64,000 nucleotides of DNA from Cryomorphaceae bacterium (GTDB taxonomy: Bacteria > Bacteroidota > Bacteroidia > Flavobacteriales_D > SKUL01). The notes beneath the pieces are model-generated. The model did no database searches and was not told where the DNA came from. It saw nothing but the letters and a program-made list of their open reading frames with translations. The DNA lies in assembly GCA_007695365.1 (NCBI GenBank), contig REDV01000059.1, forward strand, positions 1-64,000, written 5' to 3'. Both the position numbers and the translations under genes were made by a program. Each line of letters opens with the position of its first letter. The first letter of the stretch is position 1. Below are positions 7,390-16,668 of this stretch, in pieces.

Positions 7390-8736
7390 ATGAAACCATT
7401 TTACATTGCGACTGTCGTCGCGTTGTCTAGTTTTTCTATCTCCTTAGCTCAGAACCTTGAGCCCCACATTGGGTTGAGTTCGCAGCCGCAGCCTTCAGAT
7501 TCTATTTGCCCTATTCCGCTGGCACCATCCTTCATGGATAATGAAGGTTATATGGTAGGAGAGGTAGTAGCTGATTTTACCCTTTATTCCCATGATGGAC
7601 AAGAAGTAACACTTTCTGAGGTCCTGGCGGAAAATAAACCGGTTTTACTGGTAGGATCCAACTATTCATGTTGGCGTTTTCGCGATCAGATTGCGCCTAT
7701 TAATGCCATCGTAGACTACTATGGCGATTTGTTGAATGCCTATTATGTCTATACGGTTGAAGCCCATCCACATATTGACATTTCGCCTTACAATGGTCAA
7801 TTGTGGACCGGCCAACGCAATTTTGACGACGGTGTGCTTATTCGTCAGGCTGTAACTTACGGCGACAGGCTCGAGGCCATTGATGAAATGCTGGAGAACT
7901 ATACCCCCATACCTCAGATTCTGGTAGATGGACCGTGTAATGAGTTTTGGCTGAACTACGGTCAAATGCCGAACCATGCTTATCTCATAGATCGTCATGG
8001 CATCGTACAGATACGCCAAACCTGGGTTAATTCGCCTCCCGCCGATTTGTGGTGTGAGCTTGGAGAGTATTTTGATGACATTACCCCCAACTGCAATGAT
8101 GCCGGAGTAAACGGCAGTTTCGAGGTGGTGATTGATGAAGAGGCGGGAACGGTAGGTTATGGGTTTCCTGGTGAAACAATCATAGTTCCGGTGATGATTA
8201 ATAACCTTTCCGAAACAGACAATGTGCACATAGAAATCAACCGTACAGAAGTCTATACACCTGATTCCTGGCAAACTTCCCTTTGTGTGGATATATGTTT
8301 AGCCCCTACTGTAAATACTACTACGACCGTGATTCCTCCGGGGGGCTCGCAGTCATTCAGCTTCTACTTTTTTACCGGTGCAGACGGTGAAGCTTCAGGT
8401 TCCGGGATTGTGCGTTTCAGCAATGCTGTGAACAGTGGAAACATCGAATACGTAGAATTTTCCGCTATCACACTTATTCCCACCAATGTGGATTCCGAAA
8501 ACCAAAACCCCTTACAAGTTTACCCTGTTCCTGCCAGCAACATGCTCTTTCTTGAGCGGAATGGGTACGAACCCATGCCCTGGCAGATCTTTTCTTTAAG
8601 TGGAGCCTTGATTCAGGAAGGTACCATGGTTTCTGGACGCCATGAAATCGATATCAGTAACTTGCCGGCAGGAAGTTACCTGCTTCGCGGCGGCAGCAAT
8701 GAGCAATGGGAGGTGAAGAGGTTTGTGAAAATGTAA
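7390..8736 (+). CDS. Secreted deiodinase-like thioredoxin-fold protein, T9SS type A cargo (copy 2)
   Basis: About 448 residues from the ATG at 7390, the first that gives a signal peptide (MKPFYIATVVALSSFSISLAQ). It aligns along its whole length with the protein at 5415-6764: Cys94 in SNYSCWRFR at the position of deiodinase selenocysteine, VYTVEAHPHID, VTYGDRLEAID, NHAYLIDRHGIVQIRQTW, a beta-sandwich with the shared motif CVDICLAP, then a T9SS sorting domain (LQVYPVPASNMLFL to RFVKM). The two copies differ at many positions, so the duplication is not recent. Conservation of Cys94 in both argues for a catalytic or redox role. The substrate cannot be read from the sequence. Confidence 0.8.
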   Translation: MKPFYIATVVALSSFSISLAQNLEPHIGLSSQPQPSDSICPIPLAPSFMDNEGYMVGEVVADFTLYSHDGQEVTLSEVLAENKPVLLVGSNYSCWRFRDQIAPINAIVDYYGDLLNAYYVYTVEAHPHIDISPYNGQLWTGQRNFDDGVLIRQAVTYGDRLEAIDEMLENYTPIPQILVDGPCNEFWLNYGQMPNHAYLIDRHGIVQIRQTWVNSPPADLWCELGEYFDDITPNCNDAGVNGSFEVVIDEEAGTVGYGFPGETIIVPVMINNLSETDNVHIEINRTEVYTPDSWQTSLCVDICLAPTVNTTTTVIPPGGSQSFSFYFFTGADGEASGSGIVRFSNAVNSGNIEYVEFSAITLIPTNVDSENQNPLQVYPVPASNMLFLERNGYEPMPWQIFSLSGALIQEGTMVSGRHEIDISNLPAGSYLLRGGSNEQWEVKRFVKM

Positions 8737-8973
8737 ATGGTTCCTGACAGAAACTACGGGTGCAGTTATTGGTGCCTTTGAATCCATCAGGGGCGTAACT
8801 CTCTCGGTTTCGTTCTCCAGAAGACACGCTTGACCCTTCCATGGTCGTTTTTATGTTTATCAGGCACCGCCGAATCTACCGAAGTGTTTTATTCTGTGTA
8901 TGTTTCTGTTTACAATCAAAGCCGGGATTTAAGCGCAGCAAACGACTAATTCTCAATTTTCGACCCTAAACCC

Positions 8974-10599
8974 CTACCTCAACCCAAACGTTCTCCTAAC
9001 CACCAAACGGCTCTGGTCAATATTGTCCAGATCCACCTTCTCGGTTAGGGGCCGGAAGCCGTCAACCTCCACGCGCACTTCGTAAACCTCACCCCGAAGC
9101 ACCTTAAACTCAAACTCACCCCGCCGGTCGGTGCGGGTGTCGAACAAGGAGCGCCCTTTGCTGTCAAACAACATCACGGCGGCGTCGCGCATGGGGCGGT
9201 CGTTGTCGGCGTTGGTTACCGTGCCCTGCAAATACACCTGAGATACCACCTCCTCCTGCAAAATGTTGAACTCGCTCAAATCAACTTTGAAAATATCGCG
9301 CTCACCCAGAGAGCCTTCGTACTCGGCAGCGATGTACATGGTTTGATTGTCGGCCGTAAGGCTAAAAGTAGATTCTTCGTTTACCGTGTTGATGGGATAT
9401 CCCAGGTTGATTGGACGCTTAGGTTCCCCGTCCACCAGTTCGCATCTAAATATATCATAGCTCCCCATGGTTTGGTGGCCGTTGGAGGCAAAGAACAAGT
9501 GCTTACCGTTGGGATGCACAAACACAAACTTTTCGTCGCCGGGTGTATTTACCAAGGGACCGAGGTTTCGGGGTTTGCCCCATCGGTTATCGCCACGACT
9601 TTCTGCCACGTAAATATCGCCCTGTCCTTCGCCTCCGGGGCGCTCGCTGATAAAATACAGGTACTTGCCGTCGGCAGTTACGCTCACCGAGCTTTCAAAA
9701 TAAGACGTGTTGATGGGGCGCCCTAGCTTCTGCGCTTCCGACCATTCGCCGGTTTCCTCGTCAAGCCTGGAAAAATGAATGTTTCCGGCACTGGAAGCAT
9801 CGTTCTTGTACACAAACATGCTCTTGCCGTCGGGAGCCACTGAGAGTACAGCGTCGTAAGAGGTGGTGTTGAGTTTTCCGGGTACTTGTTGGGCTGCCGT
9901 CCACTCGCCGGTTTTCCTGTCGAGCTCTGCAAAGAATATGTTCTCAAAGTACTTGTAGTCACCGCGTCTGTCAATACCGCCTCCCTTTACATCGGGTCGG
10001 CGTGAGGTAAAAAATAACCGTGAACCATCAGCGGTAATAGAAGGTGTGTAGTCATCGAAACGCGAGTTAATTTGCCGCCCCATGTTTGATATCTTCACAT
10101 TTCGTGGTTGTTGCATCATCATCTTGGCAAACTGACACTGCTCAATATAGGTGTCAACATCGTAGTAATAGTTGTTGGCTCTGCCCGTGGTTGCCCTGAA
10201 AGTGCGAAAATGCTCAATGGCTTCGTCCAATTCGGCAAGCCGGTGATGGGTCATGCCCAGCCAGTAGTGGATTTCCTTGTGCACATCCGCGTCGAGTTCC
10301 AATGCTGTTTGAAGATACTTTTTGGCCAGATCGTAGTTTTTGAGTGCGTAATGACACTCGCCAATCCGAAAGGTAGCAGCCGCGTGATCGGGCACGGCTT
10401 CGAGCACCACCCGGTATTCGTTCAATGCCCCGCGCACATTCCTGTCGAGAAACATTTGCCGTGCGTTGGCCATGCGGATGGGAATGATGCCCGCTTTTTT
10501 GTCTTCCGTATCCTGCTCAACCACTGCCTGGGCTTGCAAAAAATGGTTGTCGGCGGCTAAGAGTAGAAGAGTGAGGAGTAGGAAGCGTAAGAGGGTCAT
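8974..10599 (-). CDS. Exported TPR-PD40 protein with C-terminal carboxypeptidase-like domain
   Basis: About 541 residues from the ATG at 10599. Signal peptide (MTLLRFLLLTLLLLAADNHFLQAQA), then TPR repeats (about 40-150), then a beta-propeller of PD40/WD40-like blades with the recurring pattern ITADGSRLFFTSRRP, VTADGKYLYFISERP, VHPNGKHLFFASNG and LTADNQTMYIAAE, then a carboxypeptidase regulatory-like domain near the end (VYLQGTVTNADNDRPMRDAAVML). This is the arrangement of Bacteroidota OmpA-family proteins such as PorE, but the OmpA peptidoglycan-binding domain is missing. Its start overlaps the EI24 gene stop as ATGA, so the two are probably co-transcribed. Envelope scaffold role is inferred. 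Confidence 0.75.
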   Translation of the reverse strand: MTLLRFLLLTLLLLAADNHFLQAQAVVEQDTEDKKAGIIPIRMANARQMFLDRNVRGALNEYRVVLEAVPDHAAATFRIGECHYALKNYDLAKKYLQTALELDADVHKEIHYWLGMTHHRLAELDEAIEHFRTFRATTGRANNYYYDVDTYIEQCQFAKMMMQQPRNVKISNMGRQINSRFDDYTPSITADGSRLFFTSRRPDVKGGGIDRRGDYKYFENIFFAELDRKTGEWTAAQQVPGKLNTTSYDAVLSVAPDGKSMFVYKNDASSAGNIHFSRLDEETGEWSEAQKLGRPINTSYFESSVSVTADGKYLYFISERPGGEGQGDIYVAESRGDNRWGKPRNLGPLVNTPGDEKFVFVHPNGKHLFFASNGHQTMGSYDIFRCELVDGEPKRPINLGYPINTVNEESTFSLTADNQTMYIAAEYEGSLGERDIFKVDLSEFNILQEEVVSQVYLQGTVTNADNDRPMRDAAVMLFDSKGRSLFDTRTDRRGEFEFKVLRGEVYEVRVEVDGFRPLTEKVDLDNIDQSRLVVRRTFGLR

Positions 10600-11390
10600 G
10601 GGTTCAGTGCGTTTTGAAGATTTTCGTTCAGGTTGTACTTGCGATGCAGCGCTAAAGTTGCACCCACACATCCCAAAATCGGGGCCACAGTAATTCCCAC
10701 TACCGGAATGCGCATAAGCAAATCAAAAAGTGCTCCGTTCGAAACGGCCATCAAGCGGTTGCGCCGCACGAGTCGTACCCCTTTTGGCAAGTTGAGCCGG
10801 TGCCGTTCGCTCGTGTAGTCCATCATCGAAAAGCCGTAAAAATAAGCACTCACTGCAAATGCCACGATAAACAGCACCGGACTGATGGGCGGAAAGAGCA
10901 GTCCTACAATGGTGAAGCCTGCAATCCACAGCATTTCAATGGCAAAATTGCGAATAGCCACAACTGACCCGCGCATGGCATCGCTCATCAATTGGCTCAC
11001 CGAAAAAGGATATTCCTTTCCTGTGAGAATGGTTTCGGTTTTTTCGCTGAGATAGGCAAGCACCGGACTTAACGCCACCAGCGCGATGTACTTGTTAAAG
11101 GTCCAGAATATATAGGTGGTGGCAATCCAAATGGAAATGGCCACGAGAGCGCGCATCACAGTAGCCGTCCAACCTTCCAGATCATCGCGGGTATGATCGA
11201 GCCCCGTCCAGTTGCTGAGCAAATCGTTCAGGTAGTCAATCAATCCCGACTTGAAATAAAACAACACCACCAATACCAACAACGAAATCAGGATGGGAAA
11301 CAGAAAAAAGTAGCCCAGCCTGTTGCGGCGAATAAAGCCGAGGGCTTCGAGGTAGGTGCTCAATCCGATGTACCAGTCTGACCGTTGCAT
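10596..11390 (-). CDS. EI24/CysZ-like multi-pass membrane protein
   Basis: About 264 residues from the ATG at 11390 (the longer frame to 11507 crosses the purB promoter). Several hydrophobic helices are visible: YFFLFPILISLLVLVVLFYF, VMRALVAISIWIATTYIFW, WIAGFTIVGLLFPPISPVLFIVAFAVSAYFYG and VVGITVAPILGCVGATLAL. The motif SMMDYTSERHRL matches the EI24 family (related to the sulfate permease CysZ), whose Bacteroidota members have no assigned function. The stop codon overlaps the start of the TPR-PD40 gene by four bases, so the two are translated from one message. Divergent from purB. Confidence 0.75.
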   Translation of the reverse strand: MQRSDWYIGLSTYLEALGFIRRNRLGYFFLFPILISLLVLVVLFYFKSGLIDYLNDLLSNWTGLDHTRDDLEGWTATVMRALVAISIWIATTYIFWTFNKYIALVALSPVLAYLSEKTETILTGKEYPFSVSQLMSDAMRGSVVAIRNFAIEMLWIAGFTIVGLLFPPISPVLFIVAFAVSAYFYGFSMMDYTSERHRLNLPKGVRLVRRNRLMAVSNGALFDLLMRIPVVGITVAPILGCVGATLALHRKYNLNENLQNALNP

Positions 11391-11476
11391 GACGCTGCTA
11401 AAAATACACTTTGACGTGGAATCGGGCCTCACTCCATTGCAGCGTAGCTCCTCAACGCACCATGGGCCAATTTCAC

Positions 11477-11484
11477 TACTTTTG
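11477..11484 (+). promoter_or_regulatory. Predicted -7 box of purB
   Basis: TACTTTTG fits the Bacteroidota -7 consensus TAnnTTTG and lies 17 nt before the purB ATG. No TTG is found at the preferred upstream distance, so only the -7 box is claimed. Confidence 0.4.
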
Positions 11485-11501
11485 CCCTTTAAGTCGCAAC
11501 C

Positions 11502-12854
11502 ATGCAATTAGACACGCTTAAGGCCATATCGCCGGTGGATGGACGCTACCGGAAGGCCACGGAAGAACTGGCCGGTTATTTTTCAGAATCAGCACTCATT
11601 CGCTACCGCGTAATGGTGGAGGTTGAATACTTTATCGCGCTCTGTAAAATTCCTCTGCCTCAGTTACAGTTCTTCGACCACAAGCATTTTGAAGAGCTCC
11701 GCAACCTCTATCTTGACTTCAGCCTGAGCGATGCCCAGCACATCAAGGAAACGGAAACCATCACCAACCACGACGTGAAGGCGGTGGAGTATTTCATCAA
11801 AACCAAACTGGATGAGATGAGCCTGAGCCAGTTCAAGGAGTTTGTGCATTTCGGGCTGACCTCGCAGGACATTAACAACACGGCGGTTCCGGCAAGCATC
11901 AAAGACGCCATGTATGAAGTGGTGCTTCCGCTGCTCGAAAAGCTCAATAACAAACTCAAAGAACTTGCGCTATTGTGGTCTGAGATTCCAATGCTGGCCC
12001 GAACCCACGGTCAGCCGGCCTCTCCCACTATTTTAGGTAAGGAAATCAAGGTGTTTCAGGAGCGACTTACGCAGCAACTGGAGCAATTACAACTTGTGCC
12101 CTTTGCGGCTAAATTTGGCGGTGCTACGGGAAACTTCAACGCGCACCACGTGGCCTACCCGGAGATAGAATGGATGGATTTTGCCAACCATTTTGTGAAC
12201 GACACCCTCAACCTGAAGCGTTCGCAAACCACCACGCAGATTGAGCACTATGACCACCTTGCCGCCCTGTGCGACAACCTGAAACGCATCAACACCATTG
12301 TGCTCGATCTGAACCGCGATATGTGGACCTACATTTCAATGGATTATTTTAAACAGCAAATCCGCGAGGGAGAAGTAGGCTCGTCGGCCATGCCGCACAA
12401 GGTCAACCCCATTGATTTTGAAAACTCCGAAGGAAACCTCGGCGTGGCCAATGCCCTGCTGGAGCACCTGGCCGCCAAACTGCCGGTTTCCCGTTTGCAG
12501 CGTGACCTTACCGACAGCACCGTGCTGCGCAATATAGGAATGCCAATGGCGCACATGCTCATTGCCTACAAAGCCACGCTTAAAGGGCTGAACAAGCTAC
12601 TTATTAACCGCGAGGCCATTGATACCGATCTCGAAAATAACTGGGCCGTGGTGGCCGAAGCAATTCAAACTGTGCTGCGTCGGGAGGCCTACGAAGCACC
12701 CTACGAGGCGCTCAAGTCCCTCACCCGTACGCATGGCAAAATCAACAAAGAGGCCATTACAGCGTTTGTGGACTCGCTTGAAATTGACCCCGACCTGAAA
12801 GAAGAGCTCAAGGCCATCACACCGCAGAATTACACCGGCATCAACCAGCTCTAA
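11502..12854 (+). CDS. purB: Adenylosuccinate lyase
   Basis: 450 residues, the usual family length. PurB cleaves SAICAR to AICAR and adenylosuccinate to AMP, both releasing fumarate, in purine synthesis. The fumarase/aspartase superfamily signature GSSAMPHKVNP is at about 292-302, with the catalytic Ser in the SSAMPHK loop. The substrate-binding motif TARTHGQPAS appears in the form LARTHGQPASPT near 165, and HFGLTSQDINNTA near 118. The N-terminus LKAISPVDGRYR is typical of the PurB subgroup. One base separates its stop from the ABC exporter gene. Other purine genes (purK, purE) are 11 kb away. Confidence 0.97.
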   Translation: MQLDTLKAISPVDGRYRKATEELAGYFSESALIRYRVMVEVEYFIALCKIPLPQLQFFDHKHFEELRNLYLDFSLSDAQHIKETETITNHDVKAVEYFIKTKLDEMSLSQFKEFVHFGLTSQDINNTAVPASIKDAMYEVVLPLLEKLNNKLKELALLWSEIPMLARTHGQPASPTILGKEIKVFQERLTQQLEQLQLVPFAAKFGGATGNFNAHHVAYPEIEWMDFANHFVNDTLNLKRSQTTTQIEHYDHLAALCDNLKRINTIVLDLNRDMWTYISMDYFKQQIREGEVGSSAMPHKVNPIDFENSEGNLGVANALLEHLAAKLPVSRLQRDLTDSTVLRNIGMPMAHMLIAYKATLKGLNKLLINREAIDTDLENNWAVVAEAIQTVLRREAYEAPYEALKSLTRTHGKINKEAITAFVDSLEIDPDLKEELKAITPQNYTGINQL

Positions 12855-12855
12855 C

Positions 12856-14682
12856 ATGCGAAAGCTCAAGCACATCATTGGTTTTGCGCTCCATTACAAG
12901 GGATATGCGCTGCTCAACGTGCTGTGCAACACTTTGTATGTGGTGTTCAACCTGTTGTCGCTACTGCTTTTTATACCCTTTTTGCGACTGCTTTTCAGCG
13001 AACAGGAAATCACCTACGAGAAGCCCGCGTTTTCGTTCAGTACCGAGTGGGGCGAACAATACTTCAACTACCTGATGGGCAGCTTTGTGCGCGAAAATGA
13101 AAAGCTCGACTCGCTGCTTTTTATCTGCTTTGTGGTGCTGCTGCTTTTCTTCCTCAAAAACCTGTTTCGCTACCTCGCCATGTTCTTTTTGGCTGCGGTG
13201 AGGCACGGTGTGGTGCGCGACCTTCGCGAAAGTCTTTTTAACCGAACCATAGACTTACCCCTGGGCTATTTCAGTGAAGAGCGCAAAGGCGATTTGATAG
13301 CCCGCCTCACCAACGACGTGCAGGAGGTGAACTACAGTGTAATGAGCGGCTTGGAATTACTTTTTCGCGACCCGCTCAGCATTGTGATATCGCTGGCTGC
13401 GCTGTTTTTTATTAGTCCGCAGCTCACGCTTTTGTCGCTCGTGCTGATGCCCCTTAGTGCGCTGGCCATCGGTCGGGTGAGCAAGAGCCTGAAACGCACA
13501 TCGGGCAAGGTGCAAAAGCAGTTTGGTGAGTTGGTCAATAGCATTGAGGAAGGGCTTGGTGGCGTTAAGATTATCAAGGCCTTCAACGCGCAAACCTTTA
13601 TCAAAGAGCGATTCAGGGAGCAAAACAACCGCTACAACGAACTTAACGTGCGGGCTCATCGCAAACTGGATTTGGCCTCGCCGCTCAGCGAATTTCTCGG
13701 CGCGGCAGTGATGGTCACGCTGGTATGGTACGGCGGAAACCTCATTTTAAACCCCGGGGTCAAGGCGCCCATTGATGGAGGAGCATTTATCGGCTTTATT
13801 ATTGTTTTTTCACAGGTGATGAGACCCGTGCAGGCCATTAGTTCAGCATATTCTAATCTTCAGAAAGGAGCAGCCGCGCTCCACAGGATTGAAGAAGTGA
13901 TGCAGGCCCGCGACAGTGTTGCCGAGGCCGTGCATGCAAGGTCCATTCAGGTATTTGAGCGAAACATCGCCTATCAGGGGGTGAGTTTCGCCTACGGTAA
14001 AAAACCGGTTCTGAACGACATCCATCTCGAAATCCCTAAAGGGACCTCAGTGGCCCTGGTGGGCGAATCCGGAGCAGGCAAGAGCACGCTGGCCGATTTG
14101 CTGCCTCGTTTTTACGACCCCACGATAGGAAAAATAACCATCGACGGGCACGACATCAGCCAACTGAAAATTGCAGACCTGCGCAATCTCTTTGGAATTG
14201 TGACCCAAAACCCTATTCTTTTCAACGATTCGGTGTACAGGAACATCGCCTTCGGAATGAATGATGTGCCCATGGCCGAAATTGAGCGGGCTGCCCATAT
14301 TGCCAACGCCCACGGGTTTATTGAGCAACTCGAAAACGGCTACTACACCACCATTGGCGACGGCGGCGGCAAACTAAGCGGCGGACAGCGGCAGCGATTG
14401 AGCATTGCGCGCGCCGTGCTGAAGAACCCACCCATTCTCATTCTGGATGAAGCCACTTCGTCCCTTGATACCGAGTCGGAAAAACTCGTGCAGGACGCCC
14501 TTTTCAGACTGATGGAGAACAGAACCTCGCTGATCATCGCACATCGCCTTAGCACCATTCAGCACTGCGACGAAATCATCGTGATGAAAGACGGATCCAT
14601 CATTGAGCGCGGAAAACACCAGGAGTTGTACGATCGCGGCGGGGTGTACCGAAAACTTATTGAACTGCAAAGCTTTGGGTAA
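12856..14682 (+). CDS. ABC exporter, fused permease and ATPase (MsbA-like)
   Basis: 608 residues, the length of type IV half-size exporters that act as homodimers. The N-terminal ~330 residues form the six-helix transmembrane domain, with the cytoplasmic coupling motif ERKGDLIARLTNDVQEV near 138. The nucleotide-binding domain has Walker A GESGAGKST (about 403-411), signature LSGGQRQR (about 506) and Walker B ILILDEATSSLD (about 527-537), plus the H-loop IIAHRLST. MsbA-type proteins flip lipid A core or other lipids; the neighbouring glycosyltransferase supports a lipid or glycolipid substrate, but this is inference. It starts one base after purB and ends directly at the next ATG. Confidence 0.92.
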   Translation: MRKLKHIIGFALHYKGYALLNVLCNTLYVVFNLLSLLLFIPFLRLLFSEQEITYEKPAFSFSTEWGEQYFNYLMGSFVRENEKLDSLLFICFVVLLLFFLKNLFRYLAMFFLAAVRHGVVRDLRESLFNRTIDLPLGYFSEERKGDLIARLTNDVQEVNYSVMSGLELLFRDPLSIVISLAALFFISPQLTLLSLVLMPLSALAIGRVSKSLKRTSGKVQKQFGELVNSIEEGLGGVKIIKAFNAQTFIKERFREQNNRYNELNVRAHRKLDLASPLSEFLGAAVMVTLVWYGGNLILNPGVKAPIDGGAFIGFIIVFSQVMRPVQAISSAYSNLQKGAAALHRIEEVMQARDSVAEAVHARSIQVFERNIAYQGVSFAYGKKPVLNDIHLEIPKGTSVALVGESGAGKSTLADLLPRFYDPTIGKITIDGHDISQLKIADLRNLFGIVTQNPILFNDSVYRNIAFGMNDVPMAEIERAAHIANAHGFIEQLENGYYTTIGDGGGKLSGGQRQRLSIARAVLKNPPILILDEATSSLDTESEKLVQDALFRLMENRTSLIIAHRLSTIQHCDEIIVMKDGSIIERGKHQELYDRGGVYRKLIELQSFG

Positions 14683-15552
14683 ATGAAAGTGAGCGGTTTC
14701 AGCTTTATTCGCAACGCCGAAAAGTTTGACTACCCGATTGTTGAGGCCCTGCAATCCATTCTTCCGCTGTGCGATGATGTAGTGGTTGCCGTGGGGAAAT
14801 CCAACGACAATACCCGCGATTTGGTAGCTGCGGTCAGTCCAAAAATCCGCATTGTTGATACCGAGTGGAACGACGCACTTCGCGAAGGCGGCAGGGTGCT
14901 GGCCGAAGAAACGAACAAGGCGCTGGATGCTGTTTCGGCCGACAGCGACTGGGCATTGTACATTCAGGGCGATGAGGTGCTGCACGAAAAAGACCATGCC
15001 GCCATCCTCGCGGCCATGCAGCGCTGGAAGGATGACCCGGGCGTGGAAGGTTTGCTCTTCAACTACCGACACTTTTACGGCTCCTACGATTACGTGGCCG
15101 ATTCGCGCAGGTGGTATCGCCGGGAAATCCGCGCAGTGCGTCCGGAAAAGGCCATTCGCTCCTACCGCGACGCGCAGGGTTTTCGCAAAAACGGGCAAAA
15201 GCTTTGGGTGAAACCGGTCAATGCCACCGTTCACCACTACGGCTGGGTGAAGGACCCGCGTCGCCAGCAGGCCAAGCAACAGGAATTCAATAAACTCTGG
15301 CATCCCGACCATAAGGTGAAAAATATGGTAGGTGAAGCCGAAAGCTTTGATTACTCGGGCATTGAATCACTCACTCGTTTTGGGGGCAGCCACCCCGCTG
15401 TGATGAATCCCAGGCTGCAACGGCTCAACTGGAAACTTAGCTTGGATACCGAAAAGAAAAAATTCTCACTCAAAGAGCGATTCTTAAAATGGCTGGAAGA
15501 TACAACAGGCTGGAGAGCAGGTGAGTACCGAAATTATCGCATTCTACGCTAA
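14683..15552 (+). CDS. Family 2-like glycosyltransferase
   Basis: 289 residues, no membrane segment. The N-terminus VSGFSFIRNAEKFDYPIVEALQSI followed by CDDVVVAVGKSNDNTRDLV is the nucleotide-sugar binding half of a GT-A fold, and YIQGDEVLHEKD supplies the acidic (DxD-like) motif near 93. The C-terminal part is rich in basic and aromatic residues (DSRRWYRREIRAVRP, WVKPVNATVHHYGWVKDPR). It begins immediately after the stop codon of the ABC exporter, so the two are likely co-translated and may act on the same envelope glycolipid. Donor and acceptor unknown. Confidence 0.8.
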   Translation: MKVSGFSFIRNAEKFDYPIVEALQSILPLCDDVVVAVGKSNDNTRDLVAAVSPKIRIVDTEWNDALREGGRVLAEETNKALDAVSADSDWALYIQGDEVLHEKDHAAILAAMQRWKDDPGVEGLLFNYRHFYGSYDYVADSRRWYRREIRAVRPEKAIRSYRDAQGFRKNGQKLWVKPVNATVHHYGWVKDPRRQQAKQQEFNKLWHPDHKVKNMVGEAESFDYSGIESLTRFGGSHPAVMNPRLQRLNWKLSLDTEKKKFSLKERFLKWLEDTTGWRAGEYRNYRILR

Positions 15553-15561
15553 GAAAAGCAG

Positions 15562-15966
15562 CTATTCTTCCTCGTAGTTTACTTTGCGCTGCACAAACAT
15601 GTGTATCCACAGCGAGCGACTGAGGCGGTACAGCACCGGGAGCAGCACCACTAGCAGCGTGATACCCAATACAATGGTTAGCACAGGGTTTTCGAAAAAG
15701 CTGTAGGAAATAAGCCCGATAAAATCAAAGGTATAAAGCGCCACCACCACGGCCACCCAAAGGGCCACGGTAAGAGCGTAGCTTACATAGGCAGCCCCGA
15801 AGTAAAAACCCGGTTCGCGCTGGAAATTTGCTGCGCATTGGGTGCACTTTTTCTCCATGTTCATAAACCCAGAGGCATAGGGATTTGATTTCACAAAGAG
15901 GCGCCCCTCATGACATGAAGGGCAGCGATTGGTAAGCATCGCTACAAATTTGCCGGGTGTTTTCAT
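15562..15966 (-). CDS. DUF983 zinc-ribbon membrane protein
   Basis: 134 residues. The N-terminal part has paired cysteines (NRCPSCHEG near 12-20 and KCTQCAANF near 39-47) that look like a zinc ribbon, followed by membrane helices (YVSYALTVALWVAVVVALYTF, VLTIVLGITLLVVLLPVLYRL). This is the DUF983 layout common in Bacteroidota and Proteobacteria; the function is not established. A TATCTTTG box ends only five bases before the ATG, so the message is probably leaderless. Convergent with the glycosyltransferase. Confidence 0.88.
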   Translation of the reverse strand: MKTPGKFVAMLTNRCPSCHEGRLFVKSNPYASGFMNMEKKCTQCAANFQREPGFYFGAAYVSYALTVALWVAVVVALYTFDFIGLISYSFFENPVLTIVLGITLLVVLLPVLYRLSRSLWIHMFVQRKVNYEEE

Positions 15967-15970
15967 GCAG

Positions 15971-15978
15971 CAAAGATA
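15971..15978 (-). promoter_or_regulatory. Predicted -7 box of the DUF983 gene
   Basis: TATCTTTG on the minus strand fits TAnnTTTG. With the usual 5-7 nt to the transcription start, the message would begin at or next to the ATG at 15966, giving a leaderless transcript. Confidence 0.4.
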
Positions 15979-16120
15979 GTGTGCTTAAAGCGATACGAAG
16001 GTAACGCGCGTTACCGTTTGGGCCGTGCATAACTTTGTGGATAATCGGTTTTAACCTGCGCCCCGACCTCCTGAGATGACTTCTTACATTTGTAAGCAAT
16101 CAAAACCCGATTGCAGCGAT

Positions 16121-16663
16121 ATGATAACACTGTTTGGCCGGAAGAAACTTACGGAAAACACCATCGCAAACATCTTTGTCAACTCGCTCGTGGATTTGGT
16201 TGACAAAGGTTTTGAAGACGTAGCAGAGCTCATTCGTACAGACCCCAGTTTTGTCCGCTCTCCGCAAATTGACCCCAACAATTCCGATCCCTTTCTGCTC
16301 ATACTTGTGGCCGGAAATATTTCGTACATCCCCAAGTACTTCAACAGCGGGCAGGACCGTCGTATTATTGAGCTGAGCATGGAAAAGCTGGCCAATATGT
16401 ACGACATGGAAAAGTTGGAGTTTGCGACGTTGGTAAAGGAATACAAAACCCTGATGACGCGCCTTAACCACCCGTCAAAGAATACGCTCTATGCCATGTC
16501 TAAAGCGGTGTTTGCGAAATACAACCTCAACGAATTCCAGGAGGAATATTTCCGCGATCTCAATACGCCCAACCCCATTTTCCTTAAGAAAATGAATGAA
16601 ATCATGGAGCATTTCATCTGGAACTGGGAAGCCTTTTTCGACAAGTATAAGGTGAGTTCCTAA
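16121..16663 (+). CDS. Conserved hypothetical protein
   Basis: About 180 residues from the ATG at 16121 (MITLFGRKKLTEN); an in-frame ATG at 16076 would add 15 residues that look non-coding. The protein is helical, soluble and slightly acidic, with no signal peptide or membrane helix. Segments such as TENTIANIFVNSLVDLVDKGFEDVAELI and MNEIMEHFIWNWEAFFDKYKVSS show no catalytic motif that I recognise. It stands alone between convergent genes (SanA on the other strand). I do not assign a function. Confidence 0.7.
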   Translation: MITLFGRKKLTENTIANIFVNSLVDLVDKGFEDVAELIRTDPSFVRSPQIDPNNSDPFLLILVAGNISYIPKYFNSGQDRRIIELSMEKLANMYDMEKLEFATLVKEYKTLMTRLNHPSKNTLYAMSKAVFAKYNLNEFQEEYFRDLNTPNPIFLKKMNEIMEHFIWNWEAFFDKYKVSS

Positions 16664-16668
16664 GCGGC

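Noticed and set aside
5415-8736. Selenocysteine in the deiodinase-like proteins
   Set aside because: The active-site codon is TGT in both copies, not TGA, and no SECIS-type element or frame interruption is present.
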